Shown here: one piece after another, positions 54,701 to 63,100 of the stretch
How positions within the stretch are numbered: the first letter of the stretch is position 1
Layout: each line of letters starts with the position of its first letter
Assembly: GCA_016193485.1 (NCBI GenBank)
Contig: JACPRZ010000024.1
Span: 21,447-85,446, forward strand
Source: Bacteroidota bacterium
Lineage (GTDB): Bacteria; Bacteroidota; Bacteroidia; JACPRZ01
DNA length: 64,000 nt
Direction: 5' to 3'
The notes under the pieces: model-generated
Databases searched by the model: none
What the model was told of the DNA's origin: nothing
Seen by the model: only the letters and a program-made list of their open reading frames with translations
Made by a program: the position numbers and the translations under genes

Positions 54701-54751
54701 GTGGATATTGGAGTAAAGAAATTTACGGGGTGGGTGCAGGTAATCCGGTAG
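41195..54751 (+). CDS. Second giant adhesin, 3' part with T9SS type B sorting domain
   Basis: This open frame continues adhesin 2 after the frameshift; there is no stop between 41195 and the previously usable TTG at 41774. Order by nucleotide: remaining 213-bp Ig-like units to 42731; a PKD-adjacent domain to 43010; an SLRQAIIDAN leader at 43057; a beta-helix of alternating GNYIGTDSSG- and GNIIGPQADG-type units (43310-46290); a linker domain and SprB repeat; a second right-handed beta-helix (46797-48110, starting GTYTIGGVLPDYSTF); SprB repeats; four Ig-like units with WYSGFCGG-type motifs (49030-50070); three 153-bp units; about ten more SprB repeats; and a gliding-type C-terminal domain (NMFSPNGDGNND) to the end. 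Intact, adhesin 2 would be about 5,600 residues. It is probably a surface fibre or, if the frameshift is real, silenced. Confidence 0.85.
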   Translation, partial: GNGCTGVSAPTTVTVNSNPTPTITAGGPTTFCAGGSVTLTSSIASSYSWSTTETTASINVTAGGSYTVTVTDGNGCTGTANQAITVNSNPTPTITAGGPTTFCTGGSVTLSSSAASSYSWSTLETTQNITVSASGTYTVTVTDGNGCTGTDDQIVTVNANPTPTITPGGPTTFCAGGSVTLSSSAASSYSWSTLETTQNITVSAGGTYTVTVTDGNGCTGTASQAVTVNSNPTPTITAGGTTTFCAGGSVLLTATAAATYSWSTTETTQAITVSVSGTYTVTVTDGSGCTGTASQAVTVNSNPTPTITAGGPTTFCAGGSVTLTSSAASSYSWSTAETTQAITASAGGTYTVTVTDGNGCTGTASQAVTVNSNPTPTITAGGPTTFCAGGSVTLTSSLASSYSWSTTETTQAITVSATGTYTVTVTDGNGCTGTASQAVTVNSNPTPTITAGGPTTFCAGGSVTLTSSLASSYSWSTTETTQAITASAGGTYTVTVTDGNGCTGTASQVIIVDAPPTANAGSDATVCSGSNYTLSGTRGGSATSSLWTTSGDGGFGDATLLTTAYTPGVTDISMGNVTLTLTTDDPVGPCPAASDAMILFVVASNPQIYIVTITSDAGAGSLRQAIIDANANCGHDTIIFNLGAGGPFSIAITSALPDLTDNAGVTIDGWNNSGNDGTKNTVPVFSATTTTPLNPVYKIILGNNNNVATGLVLASDSNEIKGLVLQDFGDGVPSGNDIAITISGNANQIRGCYIGMDANGTVRGTKTAKGILITGVDNKIGKGDAANANLISGINGNLYGIQIMGAGATGNTIEGNMIGLQKDGSTIVAGAMQMIGVEISSGAFSNSVGGSNSGEGNVISGNNNTGVYLNSAAISGNSVQGNIIGPMADGASLVASNPQQTGVSISDAPNNIIGGNSSIERNIISANQSSGIQIGGAGSAGNLVQGNYIGTDSSGTLFIANSSQDYGVMIQSSSAGNTIGGTGTGEGNLISGNSNYGIFISNAGAAGNLVVGNTIGTQLNGSSVLTTNLQSYGIYIGNSPNNVIGGNSAGERNIISGNLFSGTYFSGSVSTGNSVKGNYIGTDSSGTLFIASSSQDYGIDIGSSAVNNFIGGSIAGEGNLISGNTNSGIRLTTAEPSGNTITGNIIGTQKNGTSFLTGNMQSNGIYVSGSSNNIIGGSTAGEKNIISANETYGVLITGATATGNIIKGNYLGIDKTGTSFITGSTQDYGVYIASLATSNIIGGSGAGEGNVISGNKNAFNTGSGIYINSTAAGGNSVLGNIIGPHADGVTYLASNAQNSGIFIYGSQNNIIGGNTPGAGNVISGNENQGIFISWTGSSGNSIKGNYIGIDKNGASVITGSNQDYGIFLQGTAGGNNSIGGSSAGDGNLISGNTVIGIFLSSANASGSTIAGNIIGPQADGKTYLASNLQARGIEINGSPNNIIGGNTAGARNIISANENIGIYITGAGSTGNVIKGNYIGIDSIGATFITGSTQDFGVYFTASAASNTVGGSGAGEGNVISGNKGASVGYGIALASSAAAGNTILGNIIGPQADGISYLTANAQTHGIDVWSSPNNTIGGNTAGTRNIISANETYGIHIYTAGSSGNVVKGNYIGPGSALANIANSSQDYGVYLESSAANNTIGGNSAGEENQIAFNTVNGVYLFNLTTTGNKISGNPIYSNTGKAINLNIGANQGNGGKAAPAITAAVTVMVKGTSSANDTIELFKNTTGSCNDAVTFVGQATADGGGNWSLPVSLTASDYVLATARDASNNTSEFSPCQLIAACNILTTTAKTDESCNGASNGKAAVIAANGTPPYSYLWDDLLSQTNDTATGLTAGIYRVTVTDANTCSAVDSVTVNAPSALAGTYTIGGVLPDYSTFTAAVADLICKGVSGTVTFNVRDGTYNEQITITAIPGASTVNNIRFQSENNDSSLVVLSFSSSLANNFTLKLNNADYVTFRKMTLKGINATYGRVIDIGGGANYNKFLNCGIIGVVASTFKDTLALVYSSSGDDDNNEFNNNLFLNGSQAFYYFGQSTLILESGTVITGNIFSEQYYAGIHLENQDAPLVSSNVLSTTLSSLWGFIGIQLQYCDNASMVTTNKINTSTADGYGIFIRLCDGTSGSPALVANNFVQIGASTTTDGGIYVENSNYINVYHNSVNVTSSDISSIGLLTVATGPQGNVNILNNNIVNSGGGYAVAVNNATGVNQLNNNNYFTTGAQLGRWEWIDYANLSGWKTASGKDANSVSVNPYFASAVDLHLSCSSPDTLKNGANLSAVVSNDFDNDTRSTTPWMGGDERLYLSLASIVSNTDVTCNGDNNGSITVSASAGTPPYQYSRDGGSSWQIGNSFSGLIAGTYPVVVTDSNNCLSIPPAIVITEPSAVVVTETHINISCSGGINGSIDITPSGGTGSFTYVWSDGPATEDRTAISANTYTVTVTDANNCQQIISVVITEPPPFSVTVTKADVACSGDSSGSATANPSGGVPPYTFVWNDPAPAQLTQTATGLPAGTWMITVNDSNSCNASTSVTIAQPASLSITMNNTPDTCPGAPCDGSAIATVTGGVSAYTYTWSNGAMGSSSINNVCAGTYTVIINDNNGCTEIDSTTVPQPNTSSTDPVSIAATGDSLCPGDSVILSVQGGSLGSGASWKWYSGFCGGALKGNGDSIAVAPFSTTTYFVRAEGSCNTTTCVSRTVTVSGTLSSAPSGITATVSAICEGNSTTLNITGGTLGTGATWQWYAGSCGGVFVGTSNAISVSPVATTTYYARAEGICNTTTCASITITVNPNSVAPTGILASTDSICPGDSTVLTVQGGVLGAGATWKWYSTSCGSGASIMSGTSITVSPLVTTSYYVRAEGTCDTTICVSITIYRNTLSPNPITTIAIPGQICIGDTATLVSSPGSLGTGAGWFWYADTCGGTFVASGNPINVSPTVTTTYFIRAEGICNTTVCNNVTVTVNPVSSIQYPVSICDGDSAFISGNWQTAPGIYTDTLSTVNGCDSIIETTLSVNPVSGIQYPVSICTGDSIFLQDAYQTTAGVYYDTLSTVNGCDSIIETTLTVNPVSSIQYPESICQGDSIYLAGGWKTAPGNYIDSLQTVFGCDSIVTTTLTVNPVPAAATSKTDVTCFGLCDGTAGVIVSGGSPPYNYVWSNGQNNPLVSALCASVFTITVSDSSGCVALDSVSITEPSNLTAQILAITDVSCFGDSNGTATASGVGGSPPYSYSWSNGDTDSATAAVGSGSYTITVIDMNSCTDTAVAVITQPAQLIVNAIDSADIQCKGDSTGVAYGAVTGGSTPYTYYWSDPAMQITPAATGLSAGLYTVIVNDANGCVSYDSVNITEPATVLSFAITNTTDPVCFNDSNGTITGQAAGGVIPYTFNWTGPVSGNAVINVGLLNVNSLPGGNYFINVTDAAGCIRSDSAILVNPPLITLSFVFYNVSCFGGNDGAINLTALNGAPPYTYNWSNGETANNIDTLTAGFYTITVTDSKSCSNVAVGTITEPPALNVSVSITNATCGLADGSATASATGGSGSYAYDWSDGQTVANAAGLANGNYTVTVTDSLGCTVTGSASVGSSGGPVAFLAFASVSCFGACDGSASADSVSGGTPPYTYNWSDGSTGSVATAVCSGGYTVTISDFNSCIFIDSVSVTEPAAISMVISITNSTCGNADGSAAASASGGNGTFTYNWSNGQSGPAATGLAAATYTVTVQDISGCTITGTAILSDSNGPSAVLSSVPVSCYGMCDGSAIADSITGGTPPYAYNWSDGSTGSVAVAVCSGTYSISISDNNGCKFIDSVLVTEPPSILISVSTTNSSCGTADGSATATASGGNGLFTYVWSDGQSDSVATGLAAGNYVVTATDFSGCSATAIAAVSDTGGPAIVLTQTGTSCSGGSDGAATVTTTGGAPPYTYLWDDPSSQTDSVATGLSAGIYSIIVEDTIGCISTDFITVTEPTAISKNFTIIDATCDSSDGSVIVAVAGGSGNYTYLWNTGASTDTLQGISAGTYTVTVFDSNGCSDSATVAVGETGCCVLATSMNITSGNLCNGDSSGSAKITISSGTPPYTFTWSSPLGNSTDSIISNLPAGNYGVTITDQFGCTDTLSFTVTQPTAISFTIDSIINVTCNGGNDGGIYVTVSGGTLPYNTLAWFRVVPYQLVGLNEDLTGMIAGWYALGVIDGNGCRDSLYIGTIITQPPAIINSIITTAVPCSSQCTATASVVLNSPDPSVSYQWDNGQSAQAATGLCMGNYFVTVTDTTGCSDTGTAVVTSAGLPKPVVSPLSFVYCIGDTIDSLRVQPQSGGVIVWYSAPLPSNAVDTGNAYLPGPSIGDNIYYVREWKTPCESEVADILVTLHEQPLAQAGDDRRICIGDFTTLHATGGISYHWFPPKWLNDTAIAEPRSKPSDTIEYFVTVTDINGCTADDSVTVFVDFSDNCFHIYNMFSPNGDGNNDLWVIDGISQFPENKITIYSRFEDKLVEFLNYNNENVVWGGENKKGDPLPAGTYFYVVDIGVKKFTGWVQVIR
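50071..50530 (+). repeat. Three 153-bp units with intergenic-type repeat linkers in adhesin 2
   Basis: Three tandem units start near 50071, 50224 and 50377, each about 51 residues. Each begins with a linker (VSSIQYPVSI or close variants) written in DNA as tatccag / catccag short repeats, followed by a C.GDS.(Y/F) Ig-like segment ending in GCDSI.(E/T)TTL. The linkers look like intergenic simple repeats captured in frame. Confidence 0.8.
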
Positions 54752-54786
54752 GTAATCAATAACCATCCAATACCGCAATCATATAT

Positions 54787-56085
54787 TCATCCCATCTCAA
54801 TCTCCGCCTTCTTCTTCTCCAACCCAAACACCTTCCTCAGTTCCTGCACGCAGTCGGTTTTTTCCCAGGCGAAGAATTCAACTTCGCGCGCTTCTTTTTT
54901 TCCGTTCAGTTGAAATTCCACTTTACGGGTGAATGGTTTTCTGCCCAAATGGCCGTAAGAAGCAGTTTCGGAGAAGATTGGATTTTTAAGACCGAAGCGT
55001 TTCACTATGAACCCCGGCCTCATATCAAATATCCCCTTGATTCTTCCTGCAATTTCCGGATCGGTAAGAACTTTCCCGTTTTTACCCTTTAACTTTGCAG
55101 TGCCGAATGTATCAATATTGAAACTGACCGGATGTGCGACACCGATTGCATAAGCCACCTGGACCAACACTTCATCGGCAATACCTGCAGCAACCAGGTT
55201 TTTAGCAATGTGCCTTGCGGCATAAGCGGCAGAACGGTCAACTTTAGATGAATCTTTCCCTGAAAAAGCGCCCCCCCCGTGCGCACCTCGCCCGCCATAC
55301 GTGTCAACGATTATTTTCCTGCCGGTAACCCCGCTATCGCCATGAGGACCGCCAATTACGAATTTGCCGGTGGGATTGACATGATAGATAATATCCGCAG
55401 TGAAGAGTTTTCTCGTTTTTTCAGTCAACTGCTTCTTTACACGCGGGATAAGAATTTCGATAACATCTTTTCTTATAGTTTGCTGCATCTTTTCGTCCGT
55501 ATCAAAATCATCATGCTGGGTAGATACGACAATGGTGTGAATCCGAATCGGCTTCCGGTTGTCATCGTATTCAACCGTTACCTGCGATTTTGAATCGGGA
55601 CGCAGGTATGTCATCACTTTTCCTTCCCTGCGTATTGCGGCAAGTTCGCGCAGGAGCAAATGGGCGAGGTCAATAGTCAGCGGCATGTAGTTTTCGGTTT
55701 CGTTTACAGCATAGCCGAACATCATGCCCTGATCTCCTGCACCCTGTTCTTCAACGCTGCCGCGGTCAACACCCTGCCGTATATCAGGCGATTGTTCATG
55801 CAGGGCGGACAGAATACCGCAGGAATTGGCTTCGAACATGTATTCGGCACGATTATATCCGATACGCGTGATTACATCACGGGTGATTTTCTGAATATCC
55901 ATCCAGCCGCGGGTCCTTAATTCCCCGCCAAGCACAACAAGCCCGGTTGTTACAAGAACTTCACAGGCCACTTTTGAGTCGGGATCCTGTTTAAGCAGTT
56001 CATCAAGAACGGCATCGGATATCTGGTCCGCTACCTTATCGGGATGGCCTTCCGAAACGGATTCGGATGTAAATAAATAAGACAT
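54787..56085 (-). CDS. metK: S-adenosylmethionine synthetase
   Basis: It makes S-adenosylmethionine from methionine and ATP. The 432-residue protein has the family motifs in order: [17 protein letters not shown] near 8, [12 protein letters not shown] near 115, and [21 protein letters not shown] near 259. The enzyme is cytoplasmic and tetrameric. The length is slightly above the E. coli enzyme, as is usual in this phylum. It is convergent with adhesin 2 (35-bp gap, no hairpin recognised) and lies downstream of gldA on the same strand, separated by 75 bp that contain a promoter-like box. No SAM riboswitch was recognised in that gap. Confidence 0.97.
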   Translation of the reverse strand: MSYLFTSESVSEGHPDKVADQISDAVLDELLKQDPDSKVACEVLVTTGLVVLGGELRTRGWMDIQKITRDVITRIGYNRAEYMFEANSCGILSALHEQSPDIRQGVDRGSVEEQGAGDQGMMFGYAVNETENYMPLTIDLAHLLLRELAAIRREGKVMTYLRPDSKSQVTVEYDDNRKPIRIHTIVVSTQHDDFDTDEKMQQTIRKDVIEILIPRVKKQLTEKTRKLFTADIIYHVNPTGKFVIGGPHGDSGVTGRKIIVDTYGGRGAHGGGAFSGKDSSKVDRSAAYAARHIAKNLVAAGIADEVLVQVAYAIGVAHPVSFNIDTFGTAKLKGKNGKVLTDPEIAGRIKGIFDMRPGFIVKRFGLKNPIFSETASYGHLGRKPFTRKVEFQLNGKKEAREVEFFAWEKTDCVQELRKVFGLEKKKAEIEMG

Positions 56086-56141
56086 ATAAAATAATAAGAT
56101 ATTAGGATATTAAGTACGTTATCATAAATTACTTAAGGGGG

Positions 56142-56149
56142 CAAAAGTA
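56142..56149 (-). promoter_or_regulatory. -7 box for metK
   Basis: The minus strand reads TACTTTTG, matching TAnnTTTG, 57 bp before the metK start. It lies 12 bp after the gldA stop and suggests metK has its own promoter. Confidence 0.42.
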
Positions 56150-56160
56150 AGAAATTTCCG

Positions 56161-57075
56161 TTATTTTTTTTCCCGTGTCACCGCCCTGAATATTTCTTCA
56201 AGGGAAGAAGATTCCTTATGAATGGTCAGAACCGCGGTTTCTTTCTGAACTGCAAACTGGAAAATTACCGGTCGAAGATCTTTTTCACTGTTACCTGATA
56301 TCCGCCAGGTATTGCCACTTATTTTTTTTACCGATGCCACTCCGGGAATTTTGATAAGATCCGATTCATGGATCACCTTGTCAAATTCAACCGTGATTAC
56401 TGTTTTACTTTTTACCGCGCTATGCAATTCCCTGGTGGGACTGTCAGCCGCAATTTTTCCATTATTGATGATAATCACCCGGTCGCATATCGCTTCGACC
56501 TCCTGCATGATATGGGTAGATAGAAGAACCGTCTTTTCCCTGCCTGCTTCTTTAATCAGATTCCTTATTTCCACTATCTGGTTCGGATCCAACCCGGATG
56601 TAGGTTCATCAAGTATCAGCACTTCCGGATCATGAATAAGAGCCCGCGCCAACCCTACACGCTGACGGTATCCCTTGGATAACGCACCTATTTTTTTATT
56701 CTTTTCCGGATTCAAACCGGTGATTTCGATCGCTTTTTTAACGCGCTTCGATACAGACGAGAGACCATGCACACCTGCTATGAAGTTAAGATATTCTTTT
56801 ACATACATCTCCGTATAAAGCGGATTGTTTTCAGGCAGGTATCCAACCTTTTTTCGCGCTTCAATACTTTCTTCTGCCACATCAAATCCGCAAATCTTTG
56901 CTACTCCGGATGACGGTGGAATATAGCAGGTAAGGATCCTCATCATGGTGGTCTTTCCCGCACCGTTAGGCCCGAGAAATCCTACAATCTCACCCGGCTT
57001 CACTTCAAATGAAACCGAATCAAGCGCTTTCTGTGTTCCGTATAGTTTGGAAATATTGGTTGCAAGAAGCGACAT
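56161..57075 (-). CDS. gldA: Gliding motility ABC transporter ATP-binding protein GldA
   Basis: This 304-residue ABC ATPase has Walker A GPNGAGKTT near residue 37, the signature LSKGYRQRVGLARAL near 131, Walker B VLILDEPTSGLDP near 156, and the H-loop LLSTHIMQEVEAICDR near 188. The C-terminal ~85 residues, with ISSLEEIF-type ending SSLEEIFRAVT, are as in GldA of gliding Bacteroidota. There it acts with the membrane proteins GldF and GldG, neither of which is in the window. The gene starts 36 bp after the third adhesin's stop codon on the same strand, so it could be read from that gene's transcript. The family could also be a general drug/lipid exporter ATPase; the gliding-adhesin context favours GldA. 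Confidence 0.87.
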   Translation of the reverse strand: MSLLATNISKLYGTQKALDSVSFEVKPGEIVGFLGPNGAGKTTMMRILTCYIPPSSGVAKICGFDVAEESIEARKKVGYLPENNPLYTEMYVKEYLNFIAGVHGLSSVSKRVKKAIEITGLNPEKNKKIGALSKGYRQRVGLARALIHDPEVLILDEPTSGLDPNQIVEIRNLIKEAGREKTVLLSTHIMQEVEAICDRVIIINNGKIAADSPTRELHSAVKSKTVITVEFDKVIHESDLIKIPGVASVKKISGNTWRISGNSEKDLRPVIFQFAVQKETAVLTIHKESSSLEEIFRAVTREKK

Positions 57076-57111
57076 ATTTTCTTATATTTTGATATACAGG
57101 GGGGGAGTTAC

Positions 57112-60100
57112 CTACTTGATTAGAGTTACATGCCCGATATATTCATGCTTCACATCGGTGAAGTCCTTTGTCTTTATCATCCATATATAAACATCCTGCT
57201 GTGCCGGTTTCTTTCCTTTGTTCGCTTTCCCGTTCCATGGTTTGTTTACGTCATCGGTATAATAAATGAGATCTCCCCAACGGTCGTAAATGTGCATCTC
57301 AAAATTATCAGGATCAATGCCTACACCTTCCGGAAAGAAATAATCATTATGGCCGTCATTGTCGGGTGTGAATGCGCTGGGAACAAAAAGTACATAATCG
57401 GGTTTGATAATGACGCTGTCAACATACCTGGCGGGACAGCCGCTGTCACTGATCACATTCAGTTCTACAATATAAATACCGGTATCAAGATATGTATGAG
57501 CCGGATTTTCGGCAGAACTTGCATTGTCACCACCCGATGCGGGTTCTCCAAAGTTCCAAGACCATGTAACCACATTTCCCGAAGAACCGTCATTAAACTG
57601 GATTGTAGAAAGCAGAAGAGTGGTTTCATCCGGTACCGGAACAAAATAGGCATCCGGGATTGGGAATGCATGTATCACGTTGAAAACATTTACCGAAGTA
57701 TCGCATCCGTAACCACTGGTCACTGTAAGTGTAATATCGAAACTTCCCGGAGTATTGAAAGTGAAAGCAGGATCGGGAACCGATGCCGTTTGACCATCAC
57801 CGGTAACCCAACTCCATTGTGTAATGGAGCCGGTTGATATGGATGATTGATCAATAAATTGAACAATAAGCGGAACACATCCGGATATATCCCCGAAAGT
57901 AAAAACCGGAATGGGATAGGGATGAATTCTTACTGTCACCGTATCCGTGTCATTCACCGAACACCCGTCTGAACCGATAACAGTGAAAGTTGAATCAACA
58001 AAAGGCGATACGGTCATGATGCTGTCCTGGTACCCGTTGTTCAGCCAGGTAAAAGAGTAGGGCGGACCATCGCCACCGGTTGCTGCAGCGTAAACCGTAG
58101 TGGAATTCCCGGTACAAATATTACCCGCGGAAGAAGCAGTGACGACAAGGGGGGGGAGTACGCTGACGGTAATGGTCTGGTATACTGAATGGCATCCGTT
58201 GGCATCAATGATATAAACGGCATATGCTGTTGTGGCAAATGGTTTAACAACATGGGGACCCTGTGAACTGTCAAGCCCGTTATCCCAGATATATGTGAAA
58301 GGCAAAGTGCCACCGTTAAAAGAAGCGCTGATTGCGGTATAGGAACCGTAGCAGATGGTATCGGATGGAACGGGCAAAGGTTGTATAGGTTCCGGTTGGG
58401 TAATAAATGCCGGTTCGGAATCGGTACACCCATTGTAATCAGTGACCGTAACGTATACAATTCCGGCTCCGAGGTCTATTGCGGTTTGCAGGGGTGAACC
58501 GTTGCTCCATAAATAAGCAATGGGGGGGGTACCACCGGATGTATAAACGGTTGCCGATCCTGAGTTATCATTGTTGCATTGCAGATTCAGGGTATTGAGA
58601 GAATCAATAACGGGACCAGGGTAGTCCAGAACGGTTACCGAAGCGATTAATGCGCAACCGTTGCTGTCGGTAAGTGTTATATAATACGGATCGCGCGGTT
58701 CAAGATTGGAAACTATTGCTGTGGTCTGCCCGTCCGGCCAGAAATAGGAATACGGAGAAGTCCCGCCTATTGCCATTATTGCTGCCGACCCGTTATCAAA
58801 TCCGCATGTTGACGGGGTTGATGAGGATACAAAAGATAGCGGTGCCGGTTCAATGACGACTGCAGTATCCAATGCCGTACATCCCCTGATGTCGGTAACC
58901 GTCACATAATAAACATTGGTGCATAAATTTGTTATAGTGGGTCCGTTTCCGCTGTTCGGTGTCCACGAATAGGAATAAAAAGGAGTTCCGCCTGTCGGAC
59001 CCGGGAGCAGGGTTATCATCCCATCGCATGTCCCGCTGCATGATGGATTGGTCACCAACGGATTCAGCAGAATGGGAAGCGGCTCTGAAATTGAAACCGA
59101 ATTAACCGTCTGGCAACCATTGTAATCGGAAACGACCAGAGCATGCGTTCCCGCACAAAGTCCTGTAGCGGTTTGCCCAGTTTGAGCCAGATCCCATGTA
59201 AAAATGTAAGGTGAAGTACCCCCTCCAGCCATTGCATACGCAGTACCGTTGCAGGAACCTGCACAGGTCGCATCGGTTTTGTTCACAATAGCGGAAGCAA
59301 CGACCGTGGGCTCATTGATCGCCACAATTGCCGATGTGCTGCACCCGTTTGTGTCTAAAACAGTCACCGTATAAGTTCCACCGGGAAGCCCTGAAATAAA
59401 AGTATTGTTTCCGATCACCGTAATTCCTTTTTTCCAAATATAAGTAAATGGCAGAGCGACTCCCGAAGCAATCACGGAAGCAGTTCCGTTGGAGTCGCCA
59501 CCGCATGTCACATCTGTCGAAATAAGAGTGTCAATAACCGGTCCTGTAATATCGTTAACCGCAACAGGTTTGCTGATCATGCACCCGTTTGCATCCGCAA
59601 GGGTAGCGGTATAAGCGTTGGCATAGAGGTTAAAAGCGCAGGCGCCTACCTGCGTCATCGGGTCATTCCAGGTAATGACATATGGAGATACCCCCCCCGT
59701 TACGGATATGCATGCCTGCCCGTTCGGATTACCGCAGGTGGAAGGAATTGCGGTAAAAGTAAAATCAAGGAGTTGCGGTTCGGTTATTATCACCTGCCGG
59801 GTTATGGAACAACCTTTATTATCCGTAACGGTAACGGTATATTGATCAGCGCATAAGTTGCCTGCCGAAGCGGCCGTCTGGAACGAGGGATCATCCCATA
59901 AATAAGTATAAGGTAATACCCCCCCCGATACCGATACAAATACATTTCCGTTGCAAGAACCGTAACAGGTCGCATTATTCCAGGTAACCGATGAAGCCAT
60001 CTGCTGCGGCTGGGTGATGGTGACCTGCAGAGATGCGGTACATCCTTTTGAATCCGTTACGGTAACAGTATATAACCCGGCACACAGGTTTATTGCCTGG

Positions 60101-63100
60101 CTGTTTCCCTGGTTGTCGCTCCATATATAAGTAAAAGCGGGAATTCCACCTGTGGCATTTACCTGTGCATAACCGGTGCACGATCCGAAGCAATTATTAT
60201 TTCCCGAAGAGACAAGCGAAATACCAATCTGTACAGGTTGCGTTACGGATGCAGAAGAAATCAAAGAACATCCTTTGTTGTCTGTTACCGTTACGGAATA
60301 GGTTCCCGCACATAGGCCATAAGCGGTTTGAGAAACCTGGTTGTTATTGTCATTCCATTGGTATGTGTACGGTGAGTAACCACCGGATGTATTTGCAGTT
60401 GCCGTTCCATCGCAGGAATTATAGCATGAATTTGCAGTAACAGTTATCGATACAGTAAACGATTGCGGATCCGTAATAAGAGCGGTTCCTGAAGTTATGC
60501 ATCCGTGGAAATCGGTAATGACGACATCATAATATCCCGCGCATAATGCAGAAACACCCTGCAGGGTATCTGAATTATTGCCTGTATTCCATTGGTAGGA
60601 ATACGGGGGGGTACCGCCCGTAACTGAAATGTATGCCGATCCGTCACAATAATTATTACAGGATGGATTTACCGTATTTATATTATAAACCATAGGAAGT
60701 GGTTCATATATTGTAACCGGTGCCGAAGCGGCACAGCCGTTGGCATCCCTTACCACAATGGTATAAGTGCCTGCCGGAAGGTTGACGACTGCAGGAGCGC
60801 TCTGGTTGAAAGGATCATCCCACTGGTATGATAAGGGGGGTGTACCTCCGGAAGCCGCCACGGTTGCCGAACCATCGTTTCCACCGGAACAGGAAACACT
60901 GTCGCTGATTATTCCCATAATAACCGGCCCGTTCAGATTGCTGATGGTCGCAGGTGTTGATATGACACAATTATTGGCGTCCGTGACGGTAATCGTATAA
61001 ATACCGGCAACAAGATTGAGAATGGAATTCAGCGTCTGGCCGTTTGACCAGTTATAGGTATAGGGGGGGGATCCACCCGAAGCAGTGACTGCAGCGCTTC
61101 CGTCCGCCTGCCCGCAACTGGCATCAACCTGCGATACCGATAAAATAAATGCAACGGGTTCGGTTATTGCTGCATTTCCTGTTGCCGTACATCCGTTGCC
61201 ATCGGTTATAGTAACCTGGTATATGCCGGAACAAACATTGTGCAGCTCGTAATTCTGGGTAGCAAGGGGATCATCCCACTGAAAAGAGTATGGTGAAATT
61301 CCTCCCGAAACAACTGCATAGGCGTCACCGTCACATAACCCGGTACAGGATACACTATCTGTGGTTGTAGTTACCGCCAACACAGGAGGTTGGGTGATAG
61401 TACAGGATGCTACTGTAACACAACCATAAAAATCTGAAACGGAAATCGTATAGTTTCCTGCCGCGAGTCCGGTTGCGGTTGAATTGCTTTGTCCGTTACT
61501 CCACAGGTAGGTGAATGGTGAAGTACCACCAGATATAGAAACCGAACCGCTTCCGGTATTCTCTCCGTTGCAATTTACGTTAGTTATATTGGATATTGAC
61601 GCTGATCCTCCTGAGATATTATTAATTGTAACTGTGCTGAATCCCGAACAACCATAGATATCCGTAACCGTAACCGTATAAACTCCTGCAGTGATATTTA
61701 CAGTACTATCTCCCGCCTGACTGTTACTCCAGGTAAAAGCGTAGGTTCCGTTTCCACCGGTAGCAACGGCTACAGCGGAACCGTCTGCAATTCCGCAATG
61801 TGCATCGGTCCCGGTCGCATTTATAGTGAGGACAGGCGGTTCGGTAATGGTAACCGGATTAACCGTTGTGCAACCATTTGCATCTTCGGTTATTACACTG
61901 TAGGAGCCGGCACATAATCCGGATGCTGTTTGGGTATTTTGTGATAACGGATCATTCCAGTAGAAGAAATAGGGGGGGGTACCTCCGGAAGCGAGAACGG
62001 TTGCGGTTCCGTCACAATAACCGTTGCATGTGGCGGGAACCGTTGATGTTACCGTTGCTACCAACTGGAATGCCTGACCTATTGTTGTTGAAATATTTGA
62101 AGAGCATCCATTCGGATCGATAATACTGACGGTATAATTACCTGCACATAATCCGGTAGCCAGTGCATTTGTCTGGTTTCCAGGATCATTCCATGTGTAT
62201 GTATAAGGGGGGGTGCCACCGCTGACAAGCGCTGTGGCAAATCCGTCACACCCGCCATAACAGGTGGCATCACCCTGTGAAGCGATGGTAACCGCAGGTG
62301 ATCCGAGATCGCTTACATTGATAATATCAACTGCAGTGCAGCCGGTTGCATCGGTAACGGTTACGGTATAAGTTCCGGCAGATAATCCTGTTGCATTTGA
62401 TGTTGTCTGGGAACCGGCACTCCACAGGTAACTGAATGGCGGAAAACTACCGCCTGAAATTGTAACGATTGCTTCACCGTCAGACATAAGGCAGTGTGAA
62501 CCGTTTGTATCGATCGAAAGGATTATAGCAATGGGCTCTGAAACGGATATTGATCCGCTGACAGTGCACCCGTTATTGTCAGTTACGGTGAGATTATAGT
62601 TCCCTGCCTGTAATCCTGTTGCGGTAGCGCTGGTCTGAAGGGTAGGATCGTCCCATTGATATGACCAGGGGGGGGTTCCTCCGGAAACGGTTGCAGAAAC
62701 CATTCCGTCATAATTCCCGTAACAGGAAGCATCGGTTTTATTAATGGAAAGTAACAATCCGTTTGGTTGCGAAATGGCGGATGATAATACGGCAGTACAC
62801 CCCTTGCTATCGGAAACAGTTACAGAGTAAGAACCGGCACACAATCCGGTTGTAATATTATTGGTCTGACCGTTGGACCATGTGTATGAATATGGAGGAG
62901 TACCCTGGCCCGGTATAACCTGTATATAACCATCGCAATCGCCATTGCACTCCACATCCTGTTTTGATCCGACCGAGACCGTTACCTGTCCCGGTTCTCC
63001 CACGGGAACAGATGTAATGATCATGCAGCCGTTGTCATCAGTTGCGGTAACAATATATATTCCGGCACATAATCCGGTGGCGGTGCCGGTGGTCTGCGAC

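Noticed and set aside
56086..56160. SAM riboswitch upstream of metK
   Set aside because: The 75-bp gap is AT-rich and too short, with no conserved stem set; only a -7-like box was seen.
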